Shown here: positions 12,102-22,848 of the stretch, piece after piece
How the letters are laid out: every line of letters begins with the position of its first letter
How positions within the stretch are numbered: position 1 is the first letter of the stretch
From: Catonia carolina
Lineage: Eukaryota > Arthropoda > Insecta > Hemiptera > Achilidae
NCBI GenBank assembly: GCA_035578175.1
Contig: JAQMRL010000003.1
Location: 103,838,969-103,902,968 of the forward strand
DNA: 64,000 nt
Direction: 5' to 3'
Notes under the pieces: generated by a model
Seen by the model: the letters and a program-made list of their open reading frames with translations, nothing else
The model's database searches: none
Told to the model about the DNA's origin: nothing
Program-made: the position numbers and the translations under genes

Positions 12102-12384
12102 TGTACGTTGCAGTCTGTTCAATTTAGAATAATAAGCAACCCCATGACCCAATGAGATGAGGGTGATGTGTATGACGTGTTAATGAGGTGTAGTCTTGTA
12201 CAGACCCAGGCCGACAATTCCTGAGAGGTATGGTTAATTAAACCTCAACCATCAAAGTACACCGGTAACCACTGTCTAGTATTCAAATCCGTATAAAAGT
12301 AACTACCTTTACTAGGATTTGAACCAGGACCCTTCGTCTCCGAAAATCAGCTGTTAAACAGCTGATTTTGGCGACGACTTTACC
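12102..12384 (-). mobile_element. SINE-D copy 1 with internal palindrome
   Basis: tRNA-derived SINE on the minus strand; the first bases of its head are missing. The B box GGTTCAAATCCTAG is complementary to about 12316-12330. Between the A-box and B-box regions lies a 13 bp perfect palindrome (AAAATCAGCTGTT and its complement, about 12343-12369), absent from ordinary tRNA genes. Sister copies: 38122-38432, 60976-61262, 62701-63020. Confidence 0.85.
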
Positions 12385-12754
12385 TGCGATTAAACATTAA
12401 ACTTTACACTGCGATTTAACATTAAAATACTAAGTACTAACGATTCGTATCCAAAATATTTATAAAATAATCGTAATATGTTTGTGCTGTTCTCGAATTT
12501 TATTTTACATTACATATCGAATAAGACTTTCCCTTGTTTTTACCTAAATATTTTTATAAATTTTGAACCGTATTAAAAGAATTTGGCTTTCACAGACTCC
12601 TTTGAAGCAGTCCGGAGACTGAGGGGATGAGAGATCTGGGGACCACCTGTTGAAGAGTCTCAGATTTAAAATATTGCAGCCACTTTTTATAATAGTGGAA
12701 AGTATAACACGTAGGAATTAATAAAAACTTCTTTTTTTTGTTATTAGCGTACTT

Positions 12755-13190
12755 GAATCTTTTCTGTTATCCCCCCCCCCAGAATAATTTGTCATAGTTT
12801 CTGGATGTTTCGAATGAAGGTAATCTTACAGTATTTTTAACGATAAAAACGGAAAAATATTTAAAAAAAATCATCTAGCAATATTTTTCAAGTTACATTA
12901 AACTATTTTTTTAAAAGTTATTAAAATATTTAATATTATTAAATTCAATGATTAATTTATTTGATGATGCCATGCACTCAAGGAGTTTATATTTCATTAT
13001 TACATACAGGAACAATATTGAGAAAAATCAATGTATTTACCCTAACTAAATTTAACCTTAACTTGAAGAATATTGATGTACGAATTTTTTAAAGTATTTT
13101 TCTCTTTAAAAATACTGTAAGATTACATGCAAAATATCCACAAAATGTTACAAATTATCCTGGGTGAGGGGGATAACAGAAAAGACCCCC
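12755..13190. mobile_element. E MITE copy 1, with 8 bp TSD
   Basis: A 436 bp non-coding element with long terminal inverted repeats of about 100 bp. The left end reads TCTTTTCTGTTATCCCC and the right end GGGGGATAACAGAAAAGACC. Inner arms share TCTTACAGTATTTTTAACG in inverted form. Direct flanking repeat GCGTACTT (12747-12754) and GCGTACAT (13191-13198), 7 of 8 identical. The 8 bp TSD fits hAT-like or other 8-bp-duplicating superfamilies. Confidence 0.92.
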
Positions 13191-13198
13191 GCGTACAT

Positions 13199-13951
13199 TT
13201 TATTAACTGTATTAATTCGTATTTATTTCGTTACTTCGTTTTACAGATCATTGAATTTTTTATTCACGATCTTTAAAATATTTTTAACAAGTTAATGTCT
13301 CATTTTGACAGTTTGAAATTTCTAACGGCCATGAAACGGATGTGATACATTTGTTTCCGAATAAATTTTGATTTTGATTGGTAACTTATTTGAAAAGAAT
13401 AAGTCGTGCGAGACAAGGCGATACCAACGTACAGGTGGGTTACTGAAAACTGTCTTTCTATCAGAAAATAAATATTAAATAATTTCATAGCAATAAAATA
13501 ATAACAATCTATTTTTGTGTTTTATAATATTTATCAAAAGTAGGCGGCTCTGATTTTAATAATGCGGTTTTTATTTAAGGAAACTACTAATACAGGTTGT
13601 TACGAAAGTTTACCAAACGAAAATTTAACTTAAAGAATGTTCTCTCCTTAAATGTACATTCGTTTCATTGTAACCCTTCCTTTTTCTGGGGAGTAGCTGA
13701 AAAATCTCTGCTGTAGAAAGGAAATGCTAGCACCATTATAAATGTGTATGTAATAACCATAAATAGAATGTTGTTGATGTACGAAATAAATAAACACCAC
13801 GGTATATCAACGTAGTAAAAATCTACAATAATGTATTTGAGTAGCTTGAAGGTCAAGCAGCTCAGTTAAACCAATGGTCTAAATGTCTTTTATTTCGCTT
13901 AGTTTACCTTCTTATCTTATCCCATAGAAGAATCAACCTTATGTACTGTCT
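13199..13951. other. AT-rich stretch, nothing seen
   Basis: Short minus-strand frames here (60-63 codons) have AT-driven composition and no recognisable protein. Confidence 0.45.
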
Positions 13952-14135
13952 GTCTATAACTTGATGGCCTCCCGCAGAGAGGAGCAGAATCGGCCCGCTA
14001 CTAGCCTTCCCAATAACACTTCATTATGTACAGAGTTCAGTGTACTAGTTAGTAGTAGTACATAATGAAATGTTATTGCGAAAGCTAGTAGTGGGCCGAT
14101 TCTGCTCCTCTGCGGGAGGCCATCAAGTTATAGAC
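13952..14135. repeat. Near-perfect foldback, arms of about 80 bp
   Basis: Left arm 13952-14031 and right arm 14058-14135 are reverse complements, with about four mismatches and one 2 nt gap. The loop is 26 nt. The arms are GC-richer than the flanks. A single RNA across it would fold into a long stable hairpin. No clear TSD was found. It may be a young foldback MITE or a small-RNA source. Confidence 0.93.
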
Positions 14136-14383
14136 GGAGAGTATAGTGCTTACTTTACCGCGTGGAGTGTGTCGAGTGAGTATAGCTTAGTAGTCTGTAC
14201 AGTGTGAATTGTATTGATGGCAGGAAGGGTGAAGACAATCTCATTCCGTAGGAGTGGTGGGGGCAGTTTGTGGCACACGGAAATGAAAATTCAGTACACA
14301 ATATTTCGGATACGCCTCAGACCGCACAAAGTATGATTGCCATTGAGTAGATGGTAAGAGAAATAAATAAATAAATTGTAACG

Positions 14384-14762
14384 TATAAAATGGCGGTTCG
14401 AGTGGACGCCAAATAAGCTTGCTGGTGTAGCTGCGCGAACAGTTCGGATTCAGTCGGTAGATTTCGTGTCAGTACCCCCACTGCCTATTAAATTACATGT
14501 TCTAAACGATGTACATTATCATGTGTTAATTAGCAGCGTTAAAAACATTCAATGTATTAAGATACATTATGCATTAGTGTTAATTGTGTTAGCATTAAGA
14601 CACATTACAGACATGTTTTCGGGTTAGTTGATATATAACGTTGCAAGAGCGATGGGACTCTGATCACAGCTAGTACAGCACTGACCCCCAACACTCTTTG
14701 AGGCAACCGAGAAAGAAAACCGGCAAGCTTATTTAGCATCCGCTCTACGCTTCCCTATATCT
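14384..14762. mobile_element. TIR element, about 380 bp, non-coding
   Basis: Terminal inverted repeats of about 45 bp. The left one contains CCAAATAAGCTTGCTGGT (14409-14426) and the right one its complement ACCGGCAAGCTTATTT (14719-14734). Homology continues outward through GAGTGGA / GAGCGGA. The interior has CATTA-rich text and no long frame. The superfamily is not assigned. Confidence 0.75.
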
Positions 14763-16246
14763 TGACTTTGGGGGTGTCATGTTACTGTCATGTGGCTTCG
14801 GCGGTTATTTATCCAACGTGAAAGGGCTCCAGGTTGACACGAGTACTAAGGTTAGTGGGTACCCTACGGCCCTCAATTCGTACCCACTCGTATGGATTTG
14901 CCCTCATAAAGGTAGGGTTGATGTAAATTTTATTTTAGTTTTAAAGTGTGCATCATATTATTGTGAGCTTCAACGTGTGGCATTACTAACTGCTCCACCT
15001 TGTCCCTCGTGATCCAGCATTGCCGCTTTTACTGATAAGTAAAAGTAATGAATAATGTAAGATAATATCATTATCATTGAATCATCATTTAAATAGTAGT
15101 AGTAGTAGTTTAATATCGTTATCATTTAAATAGACAAATTAAACGTTACTGTTTAATAAACTGCGTACTATCAAATTTATAGACTTATAGACACATGCTG
15201 TTTTACTTGTGTGCTTATATGAGTGTGATAATCGTAAATTCAGCACGTAGAAAATGTGATTTGACGATAATGTGATTAACTCCATGTGCCTTCAAGCTCC
15301 TGAAGATAAATGATGGACAATAGGCTATATTAATAAGTTAAATATGTTTCTATGTTAAAACGTTCAAAATTGTTAGTAAATTTTGTTTCTGGATTCTTGT
15401 AAACTTCATTTTGGGTATTTTATGTTTCTAAATGCTTAAATTTATTCGGGTAGAAAGTTGCACCCCATTATTTAAATGACAATTAATATTTTAACCAAAT
15501 CAAGCAGCCATCTATCTATCTATGAAAAAATGTGGAATATTTAGAAAAAGAACATTTTCTTAAATTCATATTTTTTCATCAGTCTTTAAAGAGATGAGTT
15601 TGGGAACTATGGTAAACATAATTACAATTAACACAATATAGAAGCTAAGAGTTCCAGCAAAATACGAATACTACCAACTGAATTACCAAGGCTGTTTAAG
15701 GTTTTTTGCAGTATTTTTAAAATATTTTTTTACGTTGAGTCGTTTGAAAGTTATGGACGTATTTCCTTCGATCCTTTTGTTACAGCCTATGTTTCTTTCA
15801 AGGATTCTATGGTAATAGATAATTTCGCCCACGTTTAATTCGTTTTATTATTTCGTTCACTGGATAATTAAATTTGACAGTAAGTAATTCATAAATACTT
15901 AATTCATAAATACTTTATTATTATCTATCGATATTTTGTATCAACAAATGGCCGATTTATAATCGGCAATATTCACAGATAATAATATTTAAATAGCTAT
16001 AATTTCATTAACTTAAATATTGATTTATTGACCCGTGGTACAAAATAATGAAAAGATAAACATAATACTATATTAAAATACAAATGATGTCATTTTAATT
16101 TAGCATATGGTTTTAAATTTTAAAAATACTTTTATCACAATGAAGGCATATGTTTCATTATTTGATGTATAGTGAGGGAAGATCTTTGTACTGTACGTTA
16201 TATTATATCTAGGGTCACAGAAATGCGAGCTTCTTTATAGCCACAC
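14763..16246. other. Unassigned; weak 77-codon frame at 14779-15012
   Basis: The 77-codon plus frame at 14779-15012 has moderate GC but no recognisable domain or splice context. The rest is AT-rich, with a TAG triplet run near 15094-15110. No gene is called. Confidence 0.4.
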
Positions 16247-16249
16247 TTA

Positions 16250-16824
16250 AGCTACGGCCGCACTGCTGGAGGCAAGATGGAAATGGCGCCCGGATGCTTC
16301 TTCCATATAAAACCAACACGTGTAATGTTATGGCAGTGGCCGCACTGAGGGCACCTAGAACTTTTTGAACTCGGGCGAATCGCCAGGCGTGCATCCTAGC
16401 TAACCAACTTGGTTCGGCTGTTGGCTGTACTGTGATTAGTGATTTTTAAGTAACTGATTTAAATCTCTTTTAGAATATCGAACGTTTTTCTTCTCATTCT
16501 CAAATATTCCACAAATGTATTATCGTACGAACGAGCGTCTTTGTAAAAGTGATAAAATTTGCCGAAAACTTCCCTATTGTTAATAATATCGTGTACCCAC
16601 TTATTTGTACAATAGTCTCTTAATTGTAAATCTAAACTTTCCACAAACATTTACTCCTTGCACAAATCTAGACATGAAATCGTTGCTCCTGTCTGAACTT
16701 GATTGAGCTAGTTGCAGTGTGCCACCTCCCTTTGCTGTCCGGCCATAAGGAATCTTGCCACTAGACTCTTGCCTCTTCATCAACATTTGCCTTGATGGTT
16801 GCCCCTTGCAGTGCGGCCGTAGCC
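16250..16824 (-). mobile_element. PIF/Harbinger-like element, internally deleted
   Basis: Terminal inverted repeats: GCTACGGCCGCACTGC at 16251-16266 and its complement at 16808-16823. Both flanks carry TTA (16247-16249 and 16825-16827), the 3 bp TSD usual for PIF/Harbinger. The only coding remnant is the transposase N-terminus at 16459-16650. The DDE domain is missing, so the copy depends on an element elsewhere. Confidence 0.92.
16459..16650 (-). pseudogene. Harbinger transposase N-terminal remnant
   Basis: 63 codons from an ATG at 16650. The part KWVHDIINNREVFGKFYHFY...EYLRMRRKTFD matches the conserved region that precedes the DDE_Tnp_4 catalytic domain in HARBI1-like transposases (pattern WVHPI, then REQ/FGEF/YHHL, then F.YFRM....FD). 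The frame ends right after this block, where the full protein would have some 250 more residues. It lies inside the TIRs of 16250-16824. The inference rests on motif memory. Confidence 0.8.
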
Positions 16825-16827
16825 TTA

Positions 16828-17248
16828 TTTTATTTATTTATTTTCCCATTGCCTACAAGAAAATATCATTACAATATAAATGTTAATATTTTAATTAGTT
16901 ATACTTTGAAAATCTAAAACTATTTATTTTAATTTGCGGTGGGAAAATTAATCCACCCTACCAAGATTTCTCATGTTCAAGGTTGATCAATTCAGTGCTT
17001 GTTTGTTTATTAACTACTAAAGTAATCTATTAGTGTGTTAGTACTTAACACTATAGGTATGTTTGTTACTTAAATATTAATTAAAATACTAGACATTTGT
17101 ATTAAAAAATATGCTGTTATATATGTACAAATTAAAAACAAAACAAAAGAATTTATTTAAAAATAGAAAACTAAAATCGAAACCGGTAAACGAGCTTACA
17201 AAACTATATGTTTCCTGGATTAGCCATTATTTTCTATAGCTTCTCTCC
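16828..17248. other. AT-rich stretch, nothing seen
   Basis: No gene or recognised repeat. Confidence 0.5.
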
Positions 17249-17461
17249 TTACTTCCAATAGCCAAATGATAAAAAGCAGTAGCTTGTTTTATACTTTATG
17301 ATGTCCGGCATATTTTTAATTTGTAAGGGGAGCAGATTGAGCGGTTTGGGCGATAAATAGCAGAAATGCCTTTGGTGTAAAGTTTTTGAGGTCTTGTGTA
17401 AAAGTAAGAGATCCTTGTTCCTGGTATTATAATCGTGTGCTATTGTAGTAAAATAGTTCAT
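17249..17461 (-). pseudogene. LINE ORF2 C-terminal fragment
   Basis: The minus frame contains AHDYNTRNKDLLLL, then YLSPKPLNLLPLQIKNM, then DIIKYK. This is the C-terminal signature of Jockey/CR1-type LINE polymerases (YNTRNK...L..P.....Q....Y....LWN.LP..IK.......FK). Only about 70 codons survive. No RT core is seen upstream. Confidence 0.7.
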
Positions 17462-18210
17462 ATTTTTATACGAGAAAATAAGAGCTTCTCTTGCAAATAT
17501 TTGGCGGATGTCAAGTTAAGCACTTTTTACGATTATTGTTTTGTAAAAGAATGAGTGATAAAAATATTATTTCATCGATGTTGTTTTTCTTCGTTATTTC
17601 ACAGTATTTAACTTTAAATTCTTGCATATCAATTTAGTTGTCCTAACTGTAACTGATAAACGATGCTAGTGTTGTCATACTGGCATGCTACATATTAGGG
17701 AATACAGAGCTTCTGTCTTGTGTGTAGTGTGTGAGTCGGCAATTCTGCAGCCGGGTAAATGCCCTTGACTAATGTAATAAATCGGGTAGTGACAAATGTG
17801 ACAGCCCCGCAGTTAAAGGAAGCTCGCATCACTGTGATTCTGACTATAGCGGCGTTTCATTTTATTTCATTCATAGATTCGTTGTATACACGTGATTGTA
17901 AAACATTTCTTGATTCTTCAAAGATTAGAAATATAATTTACATGATTCTTTTCCCCTTCTTCGTAGCATCTATCGTCTCCTTCGTCTCCACTCCACTTCT
18001 CTTATTTGTTAATCTCATATACACAGACATCTCAGATATTTTCTCTTAAATTTGAAGACATCTATTTTGAAAACGTAGAACGTTACAAGAAGAAAGAAGA
18101 CATTTTACTTTTCGGTGTTACCTATGTTATAACTAGAGAATGACCACGGTAAATATGTTTTTATGAATTATAAATTTTATTATTAAGAAAGAATACAATT
18201 AATAACATAA
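17462..18210. other. Unassigned; weak 96-codon frame at 17759-18049
   Basis: A plus frame from ATG 17759 gives 96 residues, with a hydrophobic second half. The first 30 codons have near-normal composition, the rest is F/I/L/S-rich. I do not recognise it and see no splice context, so it is not called a gene. Confidence 0.35.
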
Positions 18211-18218
18211 AATTGGAG

Positions 18219-18655
18219 GGGGGTCTTTTCTGTTATTCCTCTTCCTCCTCCAGCATAATTTGTCACATTTTGCGGATATTTCGTATGTAATCTTACAGTA
18301 TTTTTAACGACGAAAAACGGAGGATATATATAAAAAAATCATATATCAATATTTTTCAAGTTAACGTTTTTGCAGTTAACGTTAAATTATGTTAATTTTA
18401 TTTAATTATGTTCAATTAATTCATTTAATTATGTCATGTACTCAATGGGTTTATATTTTATTATTACGTAAAGTAGTTATGTCGAGAAAAAGCAATGTAT
18501 TTTCCCTACCCCTACATTTAACCTTTACTTGAAGAATATTGGTGTAGGATTTTTTAAATATTTTCCCGTTTTTATCGTTAAAAATACTGTAAGATTATTT
18601 AAGAAATACTCACAAGATGTGACAAATTATGGTAGAAGGGGGAGAGGAAAGGTCC
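18219..18655. mobile_element. E MITE copy 2, with 8 bp TSD
   Basis: 437 bp, same inverted ends as 12755-13190 (GGGTCTTTTCTGTTAT at the left, GAGGAAAGGTCC at the right, more decayed). Flanks AATTGGAG (18211-18218) and AATTGGGG (18656-18663) match at 7 of 8. Confidence 0.9.
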
Positions 18656-18663
18656 AATTGGGG

Positions 18664-19235
18664 TTTCGTTAGTACCTTACTACTTTAAGTGTTCAAAATA
18701 TAAAGCAATTTTTAAAATATTTTATATCGTGAAATAATTTGTTTAGACATTTGAAAGTTATTTGAGCAATTTATTTTTTTCTGTATCGAAAAGATTGGAA
18801 TTTTGAAAATGTACCTAAAGTCAAGGGAATACCCCAAACAATTCACTAGTGTCCTTATATATATATATATATATACTCGTATATCGATTATTTGTTTATC
18901 CTATCTAGGAAAAAGAACTGTTAGTAGTTGTTTAAATACTTGCAACTATAGTATATACTCATAAAATTTGGTATTTATTAGTTTCCTGTGTAGAGTTTAA
19001 AGGAAATATCAGTCAGCGGTGATATGCGGAACGTGCTAGATTTCTTGTAGGCCGGTAATATACATCCAGGATATCTTTGGTCTTTCTTGAATTTTGTTCT
19101 CATTTGTGTCAATGATTTTCTTCTATTTTTTTAAATCCGTCCAGGAAACTCCCGGGGGAGTATAAGATATGTCAAAAAGTTATAACACCTGAAATACATA
19201 TTACAACCACACATTGTTCTACTACTACTATTATT
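18664..19235. other. AT-rich stretch with an AT dinucleotide run
   Basis: An (AT)n run occupies 18857-18876. No gene seen. Confidence 0.55.
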
Positions 19236-19745
19236 TACAAAGATTTCTTGTATGCTATCAAAAGTTTCATTAATCAAGTAATTTTTCAGATTTTTTTTAA
19301 AGAATGCAAATTATCACATTTTTAAAATTGGGGTAATTTATTAATAGTATATTTTCTCCCCGCATAAGTAGGTTTATGTTTAACAATTTTGTGGTGTGGG
19401 TTGCCACACAATAAACGTTTCTGTTTCTTTTTTTAAATTTATTTTTTTAACGTCGCATCAACCACAACGGTCATTAGCGACGACGTTGGGGTGTAACTTT
19501 TTGTACAATGGAGGATGAAATAATTTTTTGTAACGTATGAAAATATGCCGTGCCTCAGTGGGATTCGAACCCAGGACCGCATAATGAGAGGCGAGCACGT
19601 TACCGACTACGCCAATGCGGCGGGCATTTCTGTTTCTTGTGTTATGATAGTGGACATTGAAATTTTGCATGAAAGTATTTTGCTTAACATACATTACCAC
19701 TTCAAAACATTACAGATCTGTAGCTCTGAAATTATACAGCTGTGA
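19236..19745 (-). mobile_element. LINE C-terminal coding remnant split by a SINE
   Basis: Minus strand: 19639-19700 gives VMYVKQNTFMQNFNVHYHNTRNR. The frame resumes beyond the SINE-B at 19417 and runs to 19236 with the block YCVATHTTKLL and then KLPQF, a stop, and CDNLHSLKK. Together they follow the order of a LINE ORF2 C-terminus (HNTRNR, T.......L, LP.......). The interrupting SINE-B occupies 19430-19626 with 12 bp TSDs, so the LINE was there first. Confidence 0.75.
19430..19626 (-). mobile_element. SINE-B copy 1, with 12 bp TSD
   Basis: On the minus strand: head GCCGCATTGGCGTAGTCGGTAACG (A box) and B box GGGTTCGAATCCC, complementary to about 19560-19572. The tail ends GACGTTAAAAAAATAAATT. 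Flanks TTTCTGTTTCTT at 19418-19429 and 19627-19638. The 3' third (about 19445-19495) differs from the other SINE-B copies and resembles the SINE-C tail, so it may be a chimera. Confidence 0.93.
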
Positions 19746-19990
19746 AATTTAGTCTGAAACTTATTATATTTTTCTTTCGTAGTGTAAAGAGGTTTTAAAG
19801 TCACATTATAGATTTGATTCACGTACAAAAAAATTTTATTCGATTTGTACGTGTAAGAGACTTTTCATTGTTTAACTTACTATTTTATTTTGGAAAGTTT
19901 AAATTTGGGATTAACTTAAAATTTATAATGGGCAAAACAAAAATTAGGTTAAGTAAATAATTTCATTAGTACTGAATTTTTACTGATAGA

Positions 19991-19996
19991 TTTATT
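19991..19996 (-). promoter_or_regulatory. Poly(A) signal AATAAA for the MADF gene
   Basis: The plus sequence TTTATT reads AATAAA on the minus strand, about 71 nt past the stop codon of exon 2. It is the first canonical signal after the stop. Confidence 0.6.
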
Positions 19997-20066
19997 AAAA
20001 ATACAAATAAAGAAGGAAAAATATTTTTCTCTAAAAAAAAATATTTCGGAGATGTTTTTCAATTAA

Positions 20067-20564
20067 TTACGTACTCAATTGTGCGATTTCAGCGTCGTAT
20101 AAAATTTGATTTATGTCTTTTTGAATATTCAATTGCACTTTAATATCTTTTATATTTCTTAAGCGATTTGCAATGTATTCTGCATATATTGTATATTTAT
20201 CTTTTTCAGTATTATTCGTAGTTTGTGACATATATATGTTTGCTTGTTCAATGTGTAAATAACTGTCGGACAAATGTTTAGTCACTTTACTTTTTAAATT
20301 TCCAGAATTATTACTAGTATTACTAATTTTAATATTGTTACTATTATTGTTATTTTTTTCTGGTTTTATTGTACTTGAAGTTGGTAGATTTATTGTATTG
20401 TTTGTATTTTCGTTTGTACTTATTTCTAACATTTCACCGATGTCAGCTTCTGAATCGGTTAGTTCTTCTGTCTTAATAAATATTTGTTCCTGGTTTTGGT
20501 GTTCATTGTTATCATTAAATTGAAAATTCATTTCGTTTTCCATTTCGTCAAGCCTTGTAATTTC
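20067..20564 (-). CDS. MADF-domain gene, exon 2 (C-terminal, terminal exon)
   Basis: The terminal exon encodes 165 residues plus stop. It follows an acceptor TTTACAG (minus strand, ending at 20565) and joins exon 1 in phase 0. The start is acidic and Asn/Gln-rich (NDNNEHQNQEQ), with IKTEE and IKPEK fitting the SUMO motif hydrophobic-K-x-E. Then comes a low-complexity Asn/Ser/Thr linker. The last 45 residues (YTIYAEYIANRLRNIKDIKVQ...AEIAQL) look helical and resemble the C-terminal tail of insect MADF proteins. The layout of DNA-binding N-terminus, acidic linker and helical C-terminus suits a transcription regulator of the Adf-1 type or a Harbinger accessory protein. The full product is about 280 residues. 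Confidence 0.8.
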   Translation of the reverse strand, partial: EITRLDEMENEMNFQFNDNNEHQNQEQIFIKTEELTDSEADIGEMLEISTNENTNNTINLPTSSTIKPEKNNNNSNNIKISNTSNNSGNLKSKVTKHLSDSYLHIEQANIYMSQTTNNTEKDKYTIYAEYIANRLRNIKDIKVQLNIQKDINQILYDAEIAQLST

Positions 20565-20576
20565 CTGTAAATACAT

Positions 20577-20770
20577 TAATTTGGTTAGTTACTTATATAT
20601 TGTAATTATTATAAATTATCAAAAGTACTTCTCGAATTATTGTAATAGGAAGTACAGTTTTTAATTATTACAGTATAATGTTCGAATAAGATGTTATGAT
20701 CACCAGATGCTATGTCTGGTCGTTGCTTATGTACAGAATAGAAAATTGTACTCTAAGCACAAACATATTA
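20577..20770. other. Intron of the MADF gene, unique part
   Basis: AT-rich intron sequence just upstream of the exon 2 acceptor on the minus strand. The rest of the intron (to 27291) is filled by the repeats listed below. Confidence 0.5.
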
Positions 20771-21497
20771 GGCCTGGTTTACATTGGTAGAGTAAGTAAT
20801 TGCGGTAGCAAAGTAAAAATCCACTTTACTGAAAAGAACACCAACCAACATGCCTCTGCCATTCTGCTGGTATTACACCAGTGTAAACCGGATAAGATAA
20901 TTACTGTTTTGTTTTGACTGGGGAATAAAATTAAAATCTGTTGGTTCTTTTTGTAATTTATTATTTTTGATAAGTGATTTTGTCTAATGGAACGAAATCT
21001 CTATAGGTTTTAGTGTTATTTTGTTACCTAGCTAATTTAAATGAAGTGATCAGAATTTGAAACACTGAAATTCATTGAAATGTACGGAAAAAATGAGTCT
21101 TTATGGAACATAAATAAATAATTATAGGCCTAATTTATTACAGAAATAGACGAAGACGTAGTAAACAACTCAATAGACTCAGAAACTATTAAAGATAGAG
21201 ACACTTTCAGGAAAACAATGCAGGAATTATAGTTTCAGGAGAAGAAAAACTCACTTGGAAAAGAAGAAGAAAATAAACTTAAAGAGAATAAAGAGCACCA
21301 CTCAAGAAATATGAAGGAGCACGGGCTAGGAAGTTGATTAAACGTACCCTCTAAAATGGGCTCTTCGAAAAAAAATTTAAAACTATTTTTAAACAAAGAA
21401 CGACGACGATATTCATGTGTGAACGCATTTTGAGGTACTCTACCGTAAGAATATTCAAGGCCACTGTACCGATTACTGTACCAGTGTAAACTAGGCC
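20771..21497 (+). mobile_element. Harbinger-like TIR element carrying a MADF remnant
   Basis: Terminal inverted repeats of about 27 bp: GGCCTGGTTTACATTGG at the left and the complement of GGCCTAGTTTACACTGG at the right. Left flank TTA, right flank TTC, so a decayed 3 bp TSD is possible. Inside, 21053-21118 encodes EFETLKFIEMYGKNESLWNI, the start of a MADF (Myb/SANT-like) domain as in the accessory ORF of Harbinger elements. The frame then stops. It sits inside the intron of the MADF gene, in the opposite orientation. Confidence 0.75.
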
Positions 21498-21639
21498 TTC
21501 TAAATACGTTGGAAGCCTTTTAAATGCGGATTTATCACAAGATATTTAAAAATTCGTACCATAGACGGTGAGAGTGGTAAACTAGGAGGTTCATCAAAGA
21601 CTTTATTAAGAGTTATTTGTTACGATCAAGAAAAGAAAG

Positions 21640-21835
21640 CCTGCATGCTTGAGCCTGTTACGTTGAGTAAGGGGTATCGAACGTAAGAGGATGTCGTGGC
21701 TTTGTAAAGTTTGTCAATAAATTGGGTTATGGTCTGTGGAAGAGCTTATACATACGGCCATTGTCAGAGGTAGAATGGAAAATGTGAACGGTAACATCCA
21801 GTAGGGCATGTCCCGAGAAGAAGAAGAATGAGAAA
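21640..21835 (+). mobile_element. LINE 3'-terminal fragment
   Basis: The frame GIERKRMSWLCKVCQ, then LWSVEELIHTAIVRGRMENVNGNI, then GMSREEEE follows the usual C-terminus of a common arthropod LINE (RRRMSWL.NL......), ending in a GAAGAAGAA run. Two in-frame stops. Confidence 0.7.
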
Positions 21836-22840
21836 TACAGTATATAGAGTATTTTTTAAATCGTGACGTTGTCGGACAGATTTTCAACCCCAGAACACAA
21901 AAGTGTATACTTGTTCGATCTTACGTTCTATGATTGTATATTTATACCACAATGAACTAAACACTGCAGGTGAGATCTAGCCAAGGTCGAGTGTGAGGTT
22001 GCCCTTCGCTAAGTCACACTCTGTTCCATCGAATTCAATTCTTCATAATTATTAATAATTATTCATCGAATTAGTATTGAATTCGATGCTCTGTTCCACC
22101 GAACTCCTGCTGACATTTTGTTAGGCTGTCATCTACAGCGGGACCACAACGTGACAACGCATGATACGAGTAACGAAAGTCAACTGGCTCTGTGCTATGA
22201 TCTAAATTCACTATGCTCCGCCTTCATCTGCAGTCTAGTTCGTTAAGCTACAGAGAGGTTTTACAAGATACGATCTGGTATTTTTCTAATATCACCCTTT
22301 ACTCTGGTAAAAAAAAATGCAATGAATATTCTTAATAACTGTTATAATTATTTTGATTATTAAAATTTTCTTTACTGCATTTTAATGGTCAGTGGGGTAG
22401 ATTAAATAATGTATTTTAAACACGGGAAGCTGTAGTGACAGAAATAATTCCTTCAAATTACAGCGGTATCAGTATTTCTCGGATAAATGCAAATTAAAAA
22501 AAGAAAGAATTTAATATTTTAGCGGGATTTCATAATTTTCTGGTATTTCACTCTCCACTTACACAAACAATAAGTAACAAATTATTCAATTTTTTATGCA
22601 TTTTAGTAGAGTAATTTTTGCACAAATGTGTTTTAATCGCTGTATATGTTTTGTTTGTTTCAGGTAAATATATTTTCTGAATAACCACGTTGGGCGTAAG
22701 TTTTTTATTTATATTTTAATGTAGACAAATATTACATTAACATTGTGTTCGTAGTTGGGAGCAAACTGGCTCTGTACATCATCCCTGTACCTGTGATTTT
22801 AATTAATTAAAGTTCATTCCATACATACAGAGAACAATCT
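21836..22840. other. Intronic stretch, no gene
   Basis: Contains two short direct repeats of CTCTGTTCCA(T/C)CGAA near 22018 and 22090. A candidate mini-exon at 22664-22694 has stops in all frames. Confidence 0.5.
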
Positions 22841-22848
22841 ACGTAGCT

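Noticed and set aside
14779..15012. 77-codon plus frame in a GC-richer patch
   Set aside because: No recognisable domain, no splice sites, and it lies next to non-coding TIR and foldback repeats.
17759..18049. 96-codon plus frame starting MPLTNVINRVV
   Set aside because: The start looks protein-like, but the second half is AT-driven and there is no splice or domain support.
19545..19745. tRNA gene on the minus strand
   Set aside because: A and B boxes are present, but the sequence continues into a SINE body with poly(A) and TSDs, and repeats at 26326, 26545 and 56956.
22664..22694. Mini-exon between TTTGTTTCAG and GTAAGTT
   Set aside because: All three frames contain stops, so it could at most be non-coding; no other evidence.
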